Assembly (NCBI RefSeq): GCF_007970185.1
Contig: NZ_CP042431.1
Coordinates: forward strand, 124,001-188,000
Direction of reading: 5' to 3'
Source of the DNA: Pseudobacter ginsenosidimutans
GTDB lineage: Bacteria > Bacteroidota > Bacteroidia > Chitinophagales > Chitinophagaceae
Length of the DNA: 64,000 nucleotides
Within the stretch, counting starts at the first letter, position 1. The number at the start of each line of letters is the position of its first letter. A model generated the notes under the pieces. The model did not search any database and was not told the DNA's origin. It was given only the letters and a program-made list of their open reading frames with translations. Of this stretch, positions 1-10,600 are shown one piece after another. The position numbers and the translations under genes are program-made.

Positions 1-3000
1 AGGAACATTTGTCTTCAACTCGTCTCCCGTTTTTTGCCAGCGATCATAATAATCTCCATGGCCATAATAACCGGAATACAATGATGCGTACATGATGGTA
101 TTACGCCGGAAATAATAACCAAATCGATAGGTAATATTGAAAGAAAGCTCCACCCCTTTATATCCAAACGTATTACGCAATGCGCCAAAATAAGGAGCGA
201 TGGCATTGCCGTTGTACACAAGATTATTAGCCGGGTCTTGTCCCAGGAACTGTAGGATCTTGCTATATTCCAAAGAAGGTTTGCCATCCAGGTACCCCTG
301 GGTTGGCCGGTTGCAGGATCAAGTCCGGCCCATGGATAGCTGTAAATGCCAAATAAGGAACGGCCTGCTACCGGTGAATAACCAACAGGATTACGGATGA
401 TCGTATTATCATTGACACTGATAAAACTGTAGATGGAAGTGATGCGTTGGTATTTTGTCACTTTATCCTTTGCATAGGAAAAAATAGCCGTGGTTTTCCA
501 GTTGAAATCACCTGCCTGAATATTGACTGAATTCAATTCGATATCTATTCCCCTGCCAGTCATATTCGCGAGGTTGCCCCTGTAAGAAATATAACCTGAT
601 GTAGGATCTATATCGCCATTGCCAATCAGATCGGTGCCTTTACGACTGAAATACTCGATACTTCCAGACAGTCTGTTGCCTGCCAGTCCGAAATCAATCC
701 CCATATTCCACATTGCATTCTTCTCCCATCGTAAATCCTTATTGGGAGGATTCTGCAAATCTGCAGCAGGTATGGACATGCTGTAATTCGTGGTTAACCT
801 GGCCGTGGTAAATGCAGTCAGCGTTTTATCTACATTGCCACTGTAGCCGTAGGTAGTCCGCAGGCTCAGTTCAGGTAACCAATGCAGTGTATAAAAACTC
901 TCTTTGCTGATATTCCATCTTGCGCCGGCAGACCATAGGGGCACTGATTTCTGATTGGTGCGTACACCAAAAACATTGGACTGGTCTATTCGGGCAGAAG
1001 CAGACAATACATATCTCAGGTCAAAATCGTAAGCACCATTGATGTAATAAGAACGAAGCCTGTCCAATGTTCCGCTATGATCATCGTAGTTAGGGATTTT
1101 ACTGTTGTAACCATTACCATACAGTTTGAAGCTGGAAACATAATCCACTGCCGCGCTCGATCCAACCACAGGATCAAAACCGTACAACCTGCTGGAATTC
1201 CCGGTGGTTCTTACCTGCCTGACTTCAATACCTGCAATCGCATGTACCTGGTGTTTCTTCCAACGCTGATCATAGTTCAATTGCAATCTTCCATTCAAAG
1301 CATTCAATTCATTAATGGAATTGTCGAGTCGTGCACCCAACGGAATATTTCGTTTCAATACCCCATTCCCGAATGTGGTGTAGCTGTTGATCTGATCACG
1401 CATGGTATAACTGTCCTGATCGTACAAATTCCTGGTTTTGCTCCACTGGTTCTCATACTGGAAACGGGCTTCAGCAGACAGTTGTGGCAGCAGAGAATAT
1501 TTAACTGCCGCATTAAGCCTGGTTTCGGTAAGCAGGTTTTTGTTGTTCTGTAATTCCAGTTCCTTCAGTGGTACAAAATCCCAGTTGAGCAATCCATCTG
1601 ATAAAGCTTTTTGTTTAAGAACGGAACTAAAGGTTTTGGTTACTGCTGCCGGTTCTCCATTATCATCTACCAGTCTTGCATAAGGGTACATCATCTCCTG
1701 CCCCATATTGTTAAGCATTTGTACTACTCCGGCAGATGACCTGTTACTTCTGTTGTACGAAAGATTGACGGTAAACTCCAGCTTCTCCACAGGCTTGAAC
1801 ACCTGGTTGCTATTGAGACTGATGCGGCTGAAATCATTGCCCACCTGAGCTTCCCGGTTCTTATCAAAGCCTGCGGAAAAATAATAGGAATACCTGGGAC
1901 CGCCGCCATTCAGGCTCAGGGCGTACTGTTGCCTGATGGTTTGCTGGTAGAGATATTTCTCCATGTCCTTCCGAAGGTCGTATCCTCTCAATGCATCGAT
2001 CATAGCTTCAGCTTCTGTTGCGCTGATCTTATTATTCTTTTGATCATTGAGGATTTCAACCACCGGTGAATAAGGGCGATAGGAAGCACTGGTGATAATA
2101 TTGTTGTAAAATCCTTTCTCGAAAAGCATTTTTTCGATATCAATAAAATCAGACGGACCCATTTTGGAGATATAGAACAGATCTGGCTTCTCTCCTACCG
2201 TTGTGTTCAAATTAAAGCTGATGTTCATCGGCTTGTTGTATGATCCCCGTTTCGTTTTGATCACGATCACTCCGTTTCCCGCGCGTATACCCCAGATAGA
2301 AGCCGCTGCTGCATCTTTAAGGATACTGATATCTTCTACATCGTTAGGATTTATATTACTGAGATCCCCTTCATAAGGAAAATTATCCACTACAATCAAT
2401 GGCTGGTCATTGCCCCAGATGGTAGCCTGGCCACGAATGGCCAACCTGGGTTTTGCACCACGCTCATCTACCATAATGGAAGGAGCTATCCCTTTCAGCC
2501 TGGTGATCACATCTGTGGATACCTGCCTGTTGAATGTTTTATTATCAACCCTTGAGAAGGAGCCTGTGGCACGCTCTTTCGGAACGGTCTGATAACCGGT
2601 GCCAGCGTTCGATACCGTTACCTCGTTCATCGTTTCAGGATTCGCTATCAGCACCAGCCCGGATAATAATAGCTGCTCATTGCCATTGACCTTTATTTTT
2701 CGGCTGATGGTCAGGTGCCCTACCAGCGATATTTCAACAGTGTACTCTCCCTTACCTACCTGTTCAATGATGAAGCTGCCATCGGCATTACTGGTGGTGC
2801 CTTTATTGCCTGGCTTAAGCCTGATGCTCGCTCCCTGAACAGGATTCCCGGATGCATCAACAACACGACCGCTTATTGGAACATCCGTCAGGAGCAGCAA
2901 CCGGCGTAAATCCGTAGCTACCGTTTTCTTTTTTGAAATAAGAATGGTTTTGTCTTCAACACTGTAATCGAATGGCTGGTCTTTGAAGATCAGCGCCAAC

Positions 3001-3368
3001 AGTTCAGTCAATGGCATATTCGCAACACTGAGAGTGATCTTTTTCCTGTCTGCGAATAGTTCTTTGTTGCCAAAGACTACATAACCTGTTTGTTGTTCGA
3101 TGAATGTAAACACCTGTTTGAGCTGCAGGTCTTTTCCCTTAATGGATACTTTCTGCGCCATCATATTGGCGTTTGCCGAAAACAGAGCCAGCGTGAGCAG
3201 TACAAAAGTTAGTTTCATCGCAAGAACGGTTGTGCCACTGACAGCACGATGAGACCTCATTATTGTCGATCTCATAGCCAGCAGCGTTTTGGCTGGGGTT
3301 CGCCGCCAATCAGACCGGTCGGAAAACCAGGACTGAGAGGCGCAAAACCCCGAAGCGGAATTTGTCAT
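1..3368 (-). CDS. SusC/RagA TonB-linked receptor with STN domain; partial at left edge and frameshifted as sequenced
   Basis: Outer-membrane TonB-dependent importer. After an N-terminal extension, the signal peptide begins at an internal Met (codon at 3218, MKLTFVLLTL). An STN signalling domain follows at about residues 70-145, then a carboxypeptidase-like regulatory domain (ISGRVVDASGNPVQGAS) and the plug (GYQTVPKERATGSF, then SILKDAAAASIWG). The reading frame is lost near 300-302: the minus strand reads CAACCCAGGGGTACC, and one more C would give the usual GQPQGYLDG motif. After that repair the frame stays open to base 1 with typical barrel sequence (DRWQKTGDELKTNV). The 3' end lies outside the window. 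It follows a FecR/ECF pair, so it is probably a transducer type. Ligand unknown. Confidence 0.9.
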
Positions 3369-3424
3369 ACCTTCATGGAAGTTTTGGTTGAAAAAATGGA
3401 TTCACGTCTATTAACCCAACCTGG
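3369..3424 (-). promoter_or_regulatory. Conserved susC leader (copy 1)
   Basis: The 56 bases before this susC align with the leader of the third susC (41615-41672). Both have CCAGGT at the far end, CCATTTT in the middle, and an identical TCAACCAAAAC placed exactly 12 bases before the ATG. This suggests a shared sigma-controlled promoter or translation-control element. No promoter consensus can be assigned by eye. Confidence 0.45.
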
Positions 3425-3430
3425 ACATCG

Positions 3431-3465
3431 CCGGAAGTGGTCTCAACACTTCCGGTTTGTTTTTT
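3431..3465 (+). terminator. T-tailed hairpin on the strand opposite fecR-susC
   Basis: Perfect 9-bp stem CCGGAAGTG/CACTTCCGG with a 7-base loop, followed on the plus strand by TTTGTTTTTT. All flanking genes are on the minus strand, so this cannot end fecR. It would end a plus-strand transcript started near the susC start codon, that is, an antisense RNA of roughly 100 nt. The same arrangement occurs at 11307 and 41744. Confidence 0.6.
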
Positions 3466-3509
3466 ACAGGCAGGCCATAATAAAAAAATCGAACAGGATA
3501 ATAAAATTG

Positions 3510-4709
3510 CTAAGGAAGCAGGATAAGTTTTCTACCTTCTAATTTGTAATGCAGGCCCATCTTCGCCAGGGCAGGCAGCAGTTTGTTCAATGTAACACCC
3601 CGGGTTATTTTTCCGGTCAATGCGATTTCAGGAATATTTTTCTCGTAAACGACTTCTATATCGTACCAGCGCTCAAGTTGTTTCATGATCTCCTGCAAGC
3701 TGGCTTCTTCAAAATTGAACAATCCATTTTTCCAGGCCATCACTTTATCGGTATCCACATTTTCCATCAACTGAACCGGCGCCTTTTCAGTAACCGATAA
3801 CCGGCCCTGTTGTCCGGGCTTCAGCACCATACCTGGGTCAGCCATATTTGCCGCAGTTGAGATCGGGTTCATTCTTACAGATCCTTCCAGTAACGTGGTA
3901 TTGATCATGGTTTCGTTATCATAAGCGCATACATTGAAATGAGTACCCAGCACTTCCACTTCGGCATTGTTCCTTGCAATTACCCTGAATGGCATCTCAC
4001 GATTCTTCGCTACCTCAAAATATGCTTCGCCTGATAAATGCACGCTCCGATCCTTCCCCGCAAACACAGTTGGGAAGCGGATAGAGCTGGCGGCATTCAA
4101 CCATACTTTCGTTCCGTCGGGAAGTGCAAGCTGGTATTGCCTTCCTTTGGGTGTAGACATAGTATTGAATGCAATTTCATCACCGGTTTTTTCATAGACC
4201 AGTATCCCATTCACTACCTTAGCCCTTGACCCACCCTGCAGGGCAACCACTCCATTCCTGATCGTATCCAGCAAAACCGTTGAACCATCGGATAAAGTCA
4301 GCATTGCGCCATTACGGCCAGGTTGAATAATGGTTTGAGTCCGATCAGCAGATACGGTTTCCGGCACGGAAGCTGGCCTGCCTGTCAGTAGCCAAATCGC
4401 TGTAAGTCCTGCCAGTACTATAACTGCTGCTGCTGCCCACCATGTTCGTTTCATGAAATGGATGCTGCCAGGAGACTCTACAGTTTTTTCTTCTTGCGTC
4501 ACATATCTGAACATGAACTCCCAGTCAACCGGCACGGGCGTACTATCAACAGCTGTGTTGTCCAGTTTTTCCCCCAGGAATTGTTGTACAACCAGTTCAT
4601 TCCCGCCGTCATTTATATTTGCGAATAATTCCTGCATTTCTTCCCAACTGATCTGTTTCAGCTGGTATCGATGCAGCAGATAGCCTAACCGGTCTTGATG
4701 GATCGTCAT
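3510..4709 (-). CDS. FecR-family anti-sigma regulator
   Basis: Inner-membrane anti-sigma factor of 399 residues, a usual length. A cytoplasmic N-terminal region (MTIHQDRLGYLL) binds the sigma factor. One transmembrane helix lies near residues 90-110 (AAAAVIVLAGLTAIWLLTG). The periplasmic FecR domain contains LPDGTKVWLNAASSIRFP and HLSGEAYFEVAKN, and the C-terminal STN-interacting segment contains MKQLERWYDIEVVYE. It starts with ATG. It sits between its ECF sigma gene (4803-5408) and susC. By family knowledge it relays the occupied state of the SusC receptor to the sigma factor. Confidence 0.92.
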   Translation of the reverse strand: MTIHQDRLGYLLHRYQLKQISWEEMQELFANINDGGNELVVQQFLGEKLDNTAVDSTPVPVDWEFMFRYVTQEEKTVESPGSIHFMKRTWWAAAAVIVLAGLTAIWLLTGRPASVPETVSADRTQTIIQPGRNGAMLTLSDGSTVLLDTIRNGVVALQGGSRAKVVNGILVYEKTGDEIAFNTMSTPKGRQYQLALPDGTKVWLNAASSIRFPTVFAGKDRSVHLSGEAYFEVAKNREMPFRVIARNNAEVEVLGTHFNVCAYDNETMINTTLLEGSVRMNPISTAANMADPGMVLKPGQQGRLSVTEKAPVQLMENVDTDKVMAWKNGLFNFEEASLQEIMKQLERWYDIEVVYEKNIPEIALTGKITRGVTLNKLLPALAKMGLHYKLEGRKLILLP

Positions 4710-4802
4710 TGCCGAAAATTAAAATATTGTGTTGGATAAAAGGTTCCCTGTATACGTAGACAATCCCCGGAAGAAACAGGACTGAAAAAAACTACATTTT
4801 TT

Positions 4803-5408
4803 TTATGATGAGATGGAACAGGTTTGCCAGATGATAAATGGTAACAGTAAATGGGGTGCATGCCTGGCCAGATGTTCCCTGATATGCCGGAGCGTTTCCA
4901 CGAGGATATTTTTGACGGTACTTTGAGAAAGTCCCATGATGGCAGCTATTTCTTCATGTTTTAGTTGCTGCATGCGGCTCATCCTGAATACCGCCTGCTT
5001 TTTTTCGGATAAGCCAGCCACAGCTTCATCGATCAGCCTCTGACTTTCCTTTGCCAGTAAAAGATGCTCAGCGTCGGACACAGTTTGATTCATATTGGCC
5101 CAAACTTCGCGCCTGAGTTGTTCACTCCTGGCCAGCTTCTTCAGGTAATTATAGGTATGATTGCGAACGATGGTGTAAATGAATGCCCGGGGCATTTCAA
5201 CCTGGCCCATGGCATCACGGTTCTCCCAGATCTTCAGGAAAGTTTCCTGAACGATCTCTTCCGCATCTACCGCGGAATGTGTGAATTCATAAACAAAATT
5301 GAAAAGCTGTATCCGATATGCATCGAATAATTTCCGGAAAGCGTTCTTGTCTCCGGCGGCTATTTCGCGCAGCCATGCTTTTTCAATATCTGATGTTGCG
5401 GTCAGCAA
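4803..5408 (-). CDS. ECF RNA polymerase sigma-70 factor
   Basis: ECF sigma factor. Region 2 is LFDAYRIQLFNFVYEF with ETFLKIWENRD. Region 4 has LSEKKQAVFRMSRM and the helix-turn-helix HEEIAAIMGLSQSTVKNIL. The open frame extends to a TTG at 5483, but a TAnnTTTG promoter element lies at 5485-5492, so transcription would begin inside that extension. The next in-frame start candidate is a TTG at 5408 (residues LLTATSDIEKAWLREIAAG), which gives a normal ECF N-terminus. There is no ATG in between. It is the first gene of a sigma / FecR / SusC unit. The start is uncertain; the family is clear. Confidence 0.88.
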   Translation of the reverse strand: MLTATSDIEKAWLREIAAGDKNAFRKLFDAYRIQLFNFVYEFTHSAVDAEEIVQETFLKIWENRDAMGQVEMPRAFIYTIVRNHTYNYLKKLARSEQLRREVWANMNQTVSDAEHLLLAKESQRLIDEAVAGLSEKKQAVFRMSRMQQLKHEEIAAIMGLSQSTVKNILVETLRHIREHLARHAPHLLLPFIIWQTCSISS

Positions 5409-5484
5409 GGGATAGTTGGCTCCTGCAGTTGATAGTGTAAAGAAATTGATATAATTATGGTAGGAAAGGTAAATAGAATGCAAA

Positions 5485-5492
5485 CAAATGTA
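5485..5492 (-). promoter_or_regulatory. Bacteroidota -7 promoter element for the ECF sigma gene
   Basis: The minus strand reads TACATTTG, an exact match to TAnnTTTG. The expected start of transcription is about 5478, roughly 70 bases before the proposed start codon at 5408. No clear TTG -33 box is seen. Confidence 0.45.
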
Positions 5493-5530
5493 AGGAAATT
5501 TCTGCCTGAAAGCCTCCTGTTCAATATTGA

Positions 5531-5570
5531 ATCGCCAACTACTGGAGTTCTCACTACAGTAATTGGCGAT
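5531..5570 (-). terminator. Hairpin downstream of the thioredoxin-like gene
   Basis: A 14-bp inverted repeat (5531-5544 with 5557-5570) around a 12-base spacer. The single mismatch becomes a G-U pair in minus-strand RNA. It lies 17 bases after the stop of the thioredoxin-like gene and before the next operon's promoter. It lacks a strong U-tail, so terminator is the likeliest but not the only role. Confidence 0.4.
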
Positions 5571-5586
5571 ACACCTAACAACAGGT

Positions 5587-6219
5587 TCAGTTCATCAATA
5601 AGAGGTCACATGAATTTTCAAAATAAGTATGCGAAACCTCCATCTCAATTTCCACTGGTTCCCTGGCAAGTACTTTACCAACGAGAGCTTCGTTCACTAT
5701 TTTGTTCTTTGGAATTGCCAGTAGCTTTCCGTCTTTGATCCAAACCTGTCCGTATCGTCCTCTTGCATAGAAAAGCTGGTTTAGTAAAGTGTCCATTTTA
5801 TTGCCGGCGGCAATGGCCATATCCCAGTTTCTCTTTTTTGCAAAGGGCTCAGCTCTTTTTGGCGCATCAAATAAATAGATCCCAATAACTTTTACCTTAT
5901 TCTCAAATACGTGTTCGAGTTGTTGCCATTTATCAAGAGAAGCTATGCAGGGAGTACAATAAAATGCCCAGAAATCGAGAACCAGAAGTCGATCAGAGTA
6001 ATCACTCAGGCGAACCGAACTATCTTTGTTCGGATGATGTACAAGCGGAAGAGAAATATCCCAGAACGCAGGAGGTAAGCTATCTCCGATCACCAATCCC
6101 TTTTTTGAAATAAAATCTTCCAATAATGATTCTGTGTTATTTTGTTGAGCATAAGCAAAAGATTGAAAGATCAGAAGAGCACAAGCGGTCAACGCCAAAA
6201 CTTTACTACAATATTTCAT
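5587..6219 (-). CDS. TlpA/ResA-like thioredoxin-fold protein, exported
   Basis: Periplasmic thiol-disulfide protein. A signal peptide (MKYCSKVLALTACALLIF, ending near AYAQ) is followed by a redoxin fold with the active site DFWAFYCTPC. An upstream GTG at 6246 overlaps the susD stop (GTGA), but the ATG at 6219 places the signal peptide at the N-terminus and is preferred. It is short compared with the 802-residue homologue at 34052 and lacks a second redoxin domain. It is the last gene of the sigma / FecR / SusC / SusD unit and is followed by a hairpin. The role is probably reduction or maturation of an exported protein or imported substrate; the substrate is not known. Confidence 0.8.
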   Translation of the reverse strand: MKYCSKVLALTACALLIFQSFAYAQQNNTESLLEDFISKKGLVIGDSLPPAFWDISLPLVHHPNKDSSVRLSDYSDRLLVLDFWAFYCTPCIASLDKWQQLEHVFENKVKVIGIYLFDAPKRAEPFAKKRNWDMAIAAGNKMDTLLNQLFYARGRYGQVWIKDGKLLAIPKNKIVNEALVGKVLAREPVEIEMEVSHTYFENSCDLLLMN

Positions 6220-6242
6220 CCGTTTATTTTTTGTTTTTTCAA

Positions 6243-7631
6243 TCACCGGGGATTTTGTTCCAGCTTATCATAAATAATAGCATATTCATGCAGCGGCCAT
6301 GCGAATCTCAAATCTCCCGGAGGTAAAGTACGTTGCACAGCGCCATTGTTCCTGACAAGCGTTTTGGCATACCGGGGCTCTCTGTTAAGTCGCTTTATAT
6401 CGCCCCAACGATTCCCTCTCAGCACCAATTCCCGTCTTCGTTCTTCCAATACCCACACTAATACTTCGTCTTTATTTGTACTAGACAGCGCAATATATTT
6501 ACTGCGATCTATCCTATGTTTTCTTAAAAAGTTTAAACTCTCCAACGCTGTTGTTAATTTTGACTGACGGGCGCAAGCCTCTGCATGCAGGAGATACACT
6601 TCGTCAACAGCTAATCCTGAAAACAGTATTGGGCGGCTAAAATCATTGAATCCCGCGTAAGTTCCAAAAAGAGACACGCGGTTGTTTCCATCATTTTTAA
6701 AATAGTGATCAGGTCTCAAATCGTCATCCTTATATAAAGCAGCCAGTTCAGGATCAAGGTCCATCATACCAGGCATAGTGAGCTCAATCAACTGACCATG
6801 AAACAGAATTTCCCTGTTCTCATATAGAGAAGGAAATGGCTGCGTATTTACATTTTCCGTTTTATTAAGATCGAGCAAATAAGGATTGATCTTAATTGCT
6901 TCAGCAGCATGCATTTCTACTTTATCAAACTCATTCAATATGAGGTAGACCTTTGCCAGTAAAGCGTGCGCCGCTGCTTTCCCCGGCCTTGTAGTATGAT
7001 TTGAAGAAACAGGTAATAACAATATCGCAGCTGTAAGGTCATCAATGATCTGCGCATAGGTCTTTTTTAGAGTAGCCCGGCTTACCTGCCTGTCGAAATT
7101 TACTTCTAACTTGAGAGGTATTCCCAGTGCCTGCTCCATTTCGGATACTGTTGGAGTTAAACAATATTGTTCTGCTAAATGAAAAAAGTTAAGAGACCTG
7201 ATGAACAAAGCAGTTCCTTTTGCGCGGTCAAATTCCTGTTGATCATCAACATTATTTAAATTATCAAGGCCTTCCAATACCAGGTTACACTGCATAATCC
7301 GATTATAATTGTCCTTCCAGTCTACTCCTGCCTGTTCACCTGCAAGGGACATGTCGCCCTCCCAATCGTAAGCCATTCTTTCATATAAAGTGGTAATGCC
7401 TGTTGGGAAAGAATTATATTGAGCTTCGGTAATAAAATACTCATCCGATCCGCAAGCATTTAAATTAAGACCATTCACATTCATGTTCTTATTATCCAAC
7501 AATGCTGCATACTCGCTAACATGAGCGGGAACACGTTGGCTCTGGTCGGATTTTTTGTCCAAAAAATTTTTGGAGCAAGCAGTTAGTGAAATTGGCATAA
7601 GCAGGTATACCAGCTTTCTTATGATCATCAT
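6243..7631 (-). CDS. SusD/RagB-family surface lipoprotein
   Basis: Substrate-capturing lipoprotein partner of the SusC at 7669-11238. It has a lipoprotein signal (LMPISLTAC, Cys at about residue 19) and a family-typical N-terminal region (FLDKKSDQSQRVPAHVSEYAALL). The C-terminal SusD motif is present (LVWVLEERRRELVLRGNRWGD... then AWPLHEYAI and a terminal QNPR). At 462 residues it is normal. The gap to the upstream susC stop is 37 bases. The start is ATG at 7631, with a second in-frame ATG directly after. Ligand unknown. Confidence 0.92.
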   Translation of the reverse strand: MMIIRKLVYLLMPISLTACSKNFLDKKSDQSQRVPAHVSEYAALLDNKNMNVNGLNLNACGSDEYFITEAQYNSFPTGITTLYERMAYDWEGDMSLAGEQAGVDWKDNYNRIMQCNLVLEGLDNLNNVDDQQEFDRAKGTALFIRSLNFFHLAEQYCLTPTVSEMEQALGIPLKLEVNFDRQVSRATLKKTYAQIIDDLTAAILLLPVSSNHTTRPGKAAAHALLAKVYLILNEFDKVEMHAAEAIKINPYLLDLNKTENVNTQPFPSLYENREILFHGQLIELTMPGMMDLDPELAALYKDDDLRPDHYFKNDGNNRVSLFGTYAGFNDFSRPILFSGLAVDEVYLLHAEACARQSKLTTALESLNFLRKHRIDRSKYIALSSTNKDEVLVWVLEERRRELVLRGNRWGDIKRLNREPRYAKTLVRNNGAVQRTLPPGDLRFAWPLHEYAIIYDKLEQNPR

Positions 7632-7668
7632 TTACTAAGATTAAATTGAGAAAAATTCATTGCTACTA

Positions 7669-10600
7669 TCAAAATTCAACCTGCAATCCTATAGCAAATG
7701 ATTTAGGTGCAGGGTAATCGGCGTTTGGAAAATCAGGATCAATGCCGTGTTTATTAGCTCTCCATAATATGCCCAGGTTTCGTGCGTAACCATATATACG
7801 AATCATTTTTGCATGTATTTTTCCGGCAATCGATTCGTTTATCGAATAACTTACACTAACATCCTGCAGGCGAATGGCATCTCCTTTTGTGATGAGCTCT
7901 TCAGAATTCATATAAACAGCCCATCGCTGGTTGATATTATCCGGCGAGTATGCAGGCACCTGCGTGAATAATTCATCTCCCGGTTTTTGCCATCTTTTAA
8001 AATAATCCATATGATAAAGCGCGGCGGTGGCGGAATATTCTCTTCCTGGTAGCATAGATTTTCTTCTGAATACATATCCTGTTTTGAATGCTACAATGGC
8101 GCTTAGTTCCAGACCTTTCCAGCTAAGGTTATTTCTTATCGTGCCGGTAAAAGGAGGAACAGTTACCCCAGAAATAAGAATATCATTTTTGCTTAATGAA
8201 TTGTAATATGTTGCATAGTCATGGCTTACCTCGCCATTAAGGTAAATAAGTGGCTGGCCGGTTAAGGGGTTTAAGCCATACCAGGGTAAAGCATAGATCA
8301 GGTCTACTGATTTTCCCAATTCAACAGGAGGTCGTCCTGTAGTAAGGAAATCGGCTATATTGCTTACAGCGGGCTTATTAAAATGTGTTATTTTATTACT
8401 GCTATAATTCAATAATAAGGTAGTTGTCCATCCTATTTCTCCGGTCGTATTCCGGGAAGTGATTTGTATATCCATTCCCAGGGTACGCAATGCAGCATAG
8501 TTTATTTTATAATTGGTGGTGACGCCCGTAGTAGGGCCCATCATATTATTCCCCAACAAATCTTTGGCATGTTTGCTATAATATTCAAAACTACCCGAAA
8601 TACGATTATTCAATATTCTCCAATCTATTCCCCAATTGGAAATATTTACCTGTTCCCAACGGAGGTAGGGATTACCGGGGTGCCTCAGGGTAGCAACCGA
8701 TAACCCATTTTCAGCATAGGTGCCGAGGGAGATAGTGGGATAGTGGCTCTGGCTTTTGTCGATATTGCCTGCACTACCCACAGTTGCCCTTAGCCGCAGG
8801 TAGGAAAGCCAGGAGACGTCATAAAAATGTTCCCTGTGCAAATCCCAGCTGCCTCCCAGAGACCAAAGCATAGTGCCGCGCTGGTTGCTCTTTACGCCTA
8901 ACAAATTACTGCCATCCCAGCGCATGCTGCCACTTAAACTATACCGTTGCAAATAAGTATAGGAAGCATTACCAAAATAGGATAAGAACCTGTTGATGAT
9001 CCTTGTATCGGTGGAGGTTGAAAACGGTATCTGTGCCGTTCCGGTTGGGCGTACCGGATAGCGGGTAATATAGTCGTACCGGGCTATCCCCTGCCATGTT
9101 TCTTTATTATAACCATATAGCGTAGTTCCGGGTTGCGTGCCGCTAACATTTTCACGTATCTCCACACCACCAAGTGCAGAAATTTCGTGTTCACCTGCAA
9201 TTGTTTCACGGTAGTTCAATTGCAATCTTCCTGAATGAGAAGATAATTCTCTAATACCATCAAACATCTTTATTGCATCATGCGGTATAACTTTTGTGCC
9301 ATTCGTCTGTGTATACCTGTTTACCAGATTACGTACATAATAACTGGTCTTGTCGTATAATGACACCTGTTTACTACTATTAGTATGATGCTGATAACTT
9401 AATTCGGCATTAAGACTTTTGAAAAAACGGTACTTAATATTTGTATTCAACCGTAAATCCTGCGAGACAGTGCGGTTATCAACCAGGTATCTGTCTTCCA
9501 TTGGTTTATATTGCCAGTTTAATAAACCTATGTTTTCAGCATTGTCCCGGTATGCAGAGCGATATGCTTTTGCTATGGCAGTTGGCATTCCATGCTCATC
9601 TGCAATTCTGTCGTAAATATCAACAAAACCTGCATTGTTGAAGAAATTCAGATCCCGATGCGACAGACCATTATCTATTTCCTGTTTTTTAGTAACCCAT
9701 ACAGAGCCGCTTATTTCAAGATCAGGATTTACCCTGAATGTATTTTGAATACTTACATTGATCCTGCTGTCTTTATCCAATACAACATTGCTCCTGTTTT
9801 GATCATACCCGGCAGACAATACATATTTATGGTTGTTGCCACCCCCATTTACTCCAATTGCATATTGGTCGTTAATACCGGGTTGATAAAGATATTGTGA
9901 AGATTGTGCCCGGAGATCGTTATTACGCATAATGGTTTCCTGTTTCGTAAAATCATCCGGATCAATCAGTCCATCCCGTTGTTTGATCAATAGTTCAACA
10001 TAGGAGGGCAACAGGGTTTGGGTGTTAATAGTATAAGCACCCCGCGTGAACAGCTCCTTCTGCGCCGCCATTACAACAGGAGCCGGCAGGTAGTTCTGAT
10101 TATAAAAGAGATCAGGCTTTTCAAATACAGTAATGTTTTTATTGAACGTAACCCTTACCGGTTGATTATACTTTCCTTTTTTGGTGGTTATTACGATAAC
10201 ACCATTGCCCGCGCTGGCGCCCCAGATACTGGCTGCTGCTGCGTCACGAAGAATAGTAATACTTTCTATATCATTTGGATTTATTGTATTAATATCACCA
10301 TCATAAGGAAAATTATCAAGTACAATAAGTGGACCTCTCAGGCTTTCTTCAATTGTACTCAATCCCCGCACACGAATTTCAGGTTTACCTTTTACATCTT
10401 CCCCCGCAAGTGTGCTGCGGTCGAACAGCAGGCCGTTTGCAATTCCTTCCAGCCGCTCCAAAATGGTGCCTCCTACGGCTCTGTTGAGCATTGCATTATT
10501 TATATGGGAAAAACTTCCTGTAGCCCGTTCCTGTGGTAACTCCTGGTAGCCGGTATTAAACTTCACTTCTACAGCTTCGATATTATTTTCTTTCTGGACC

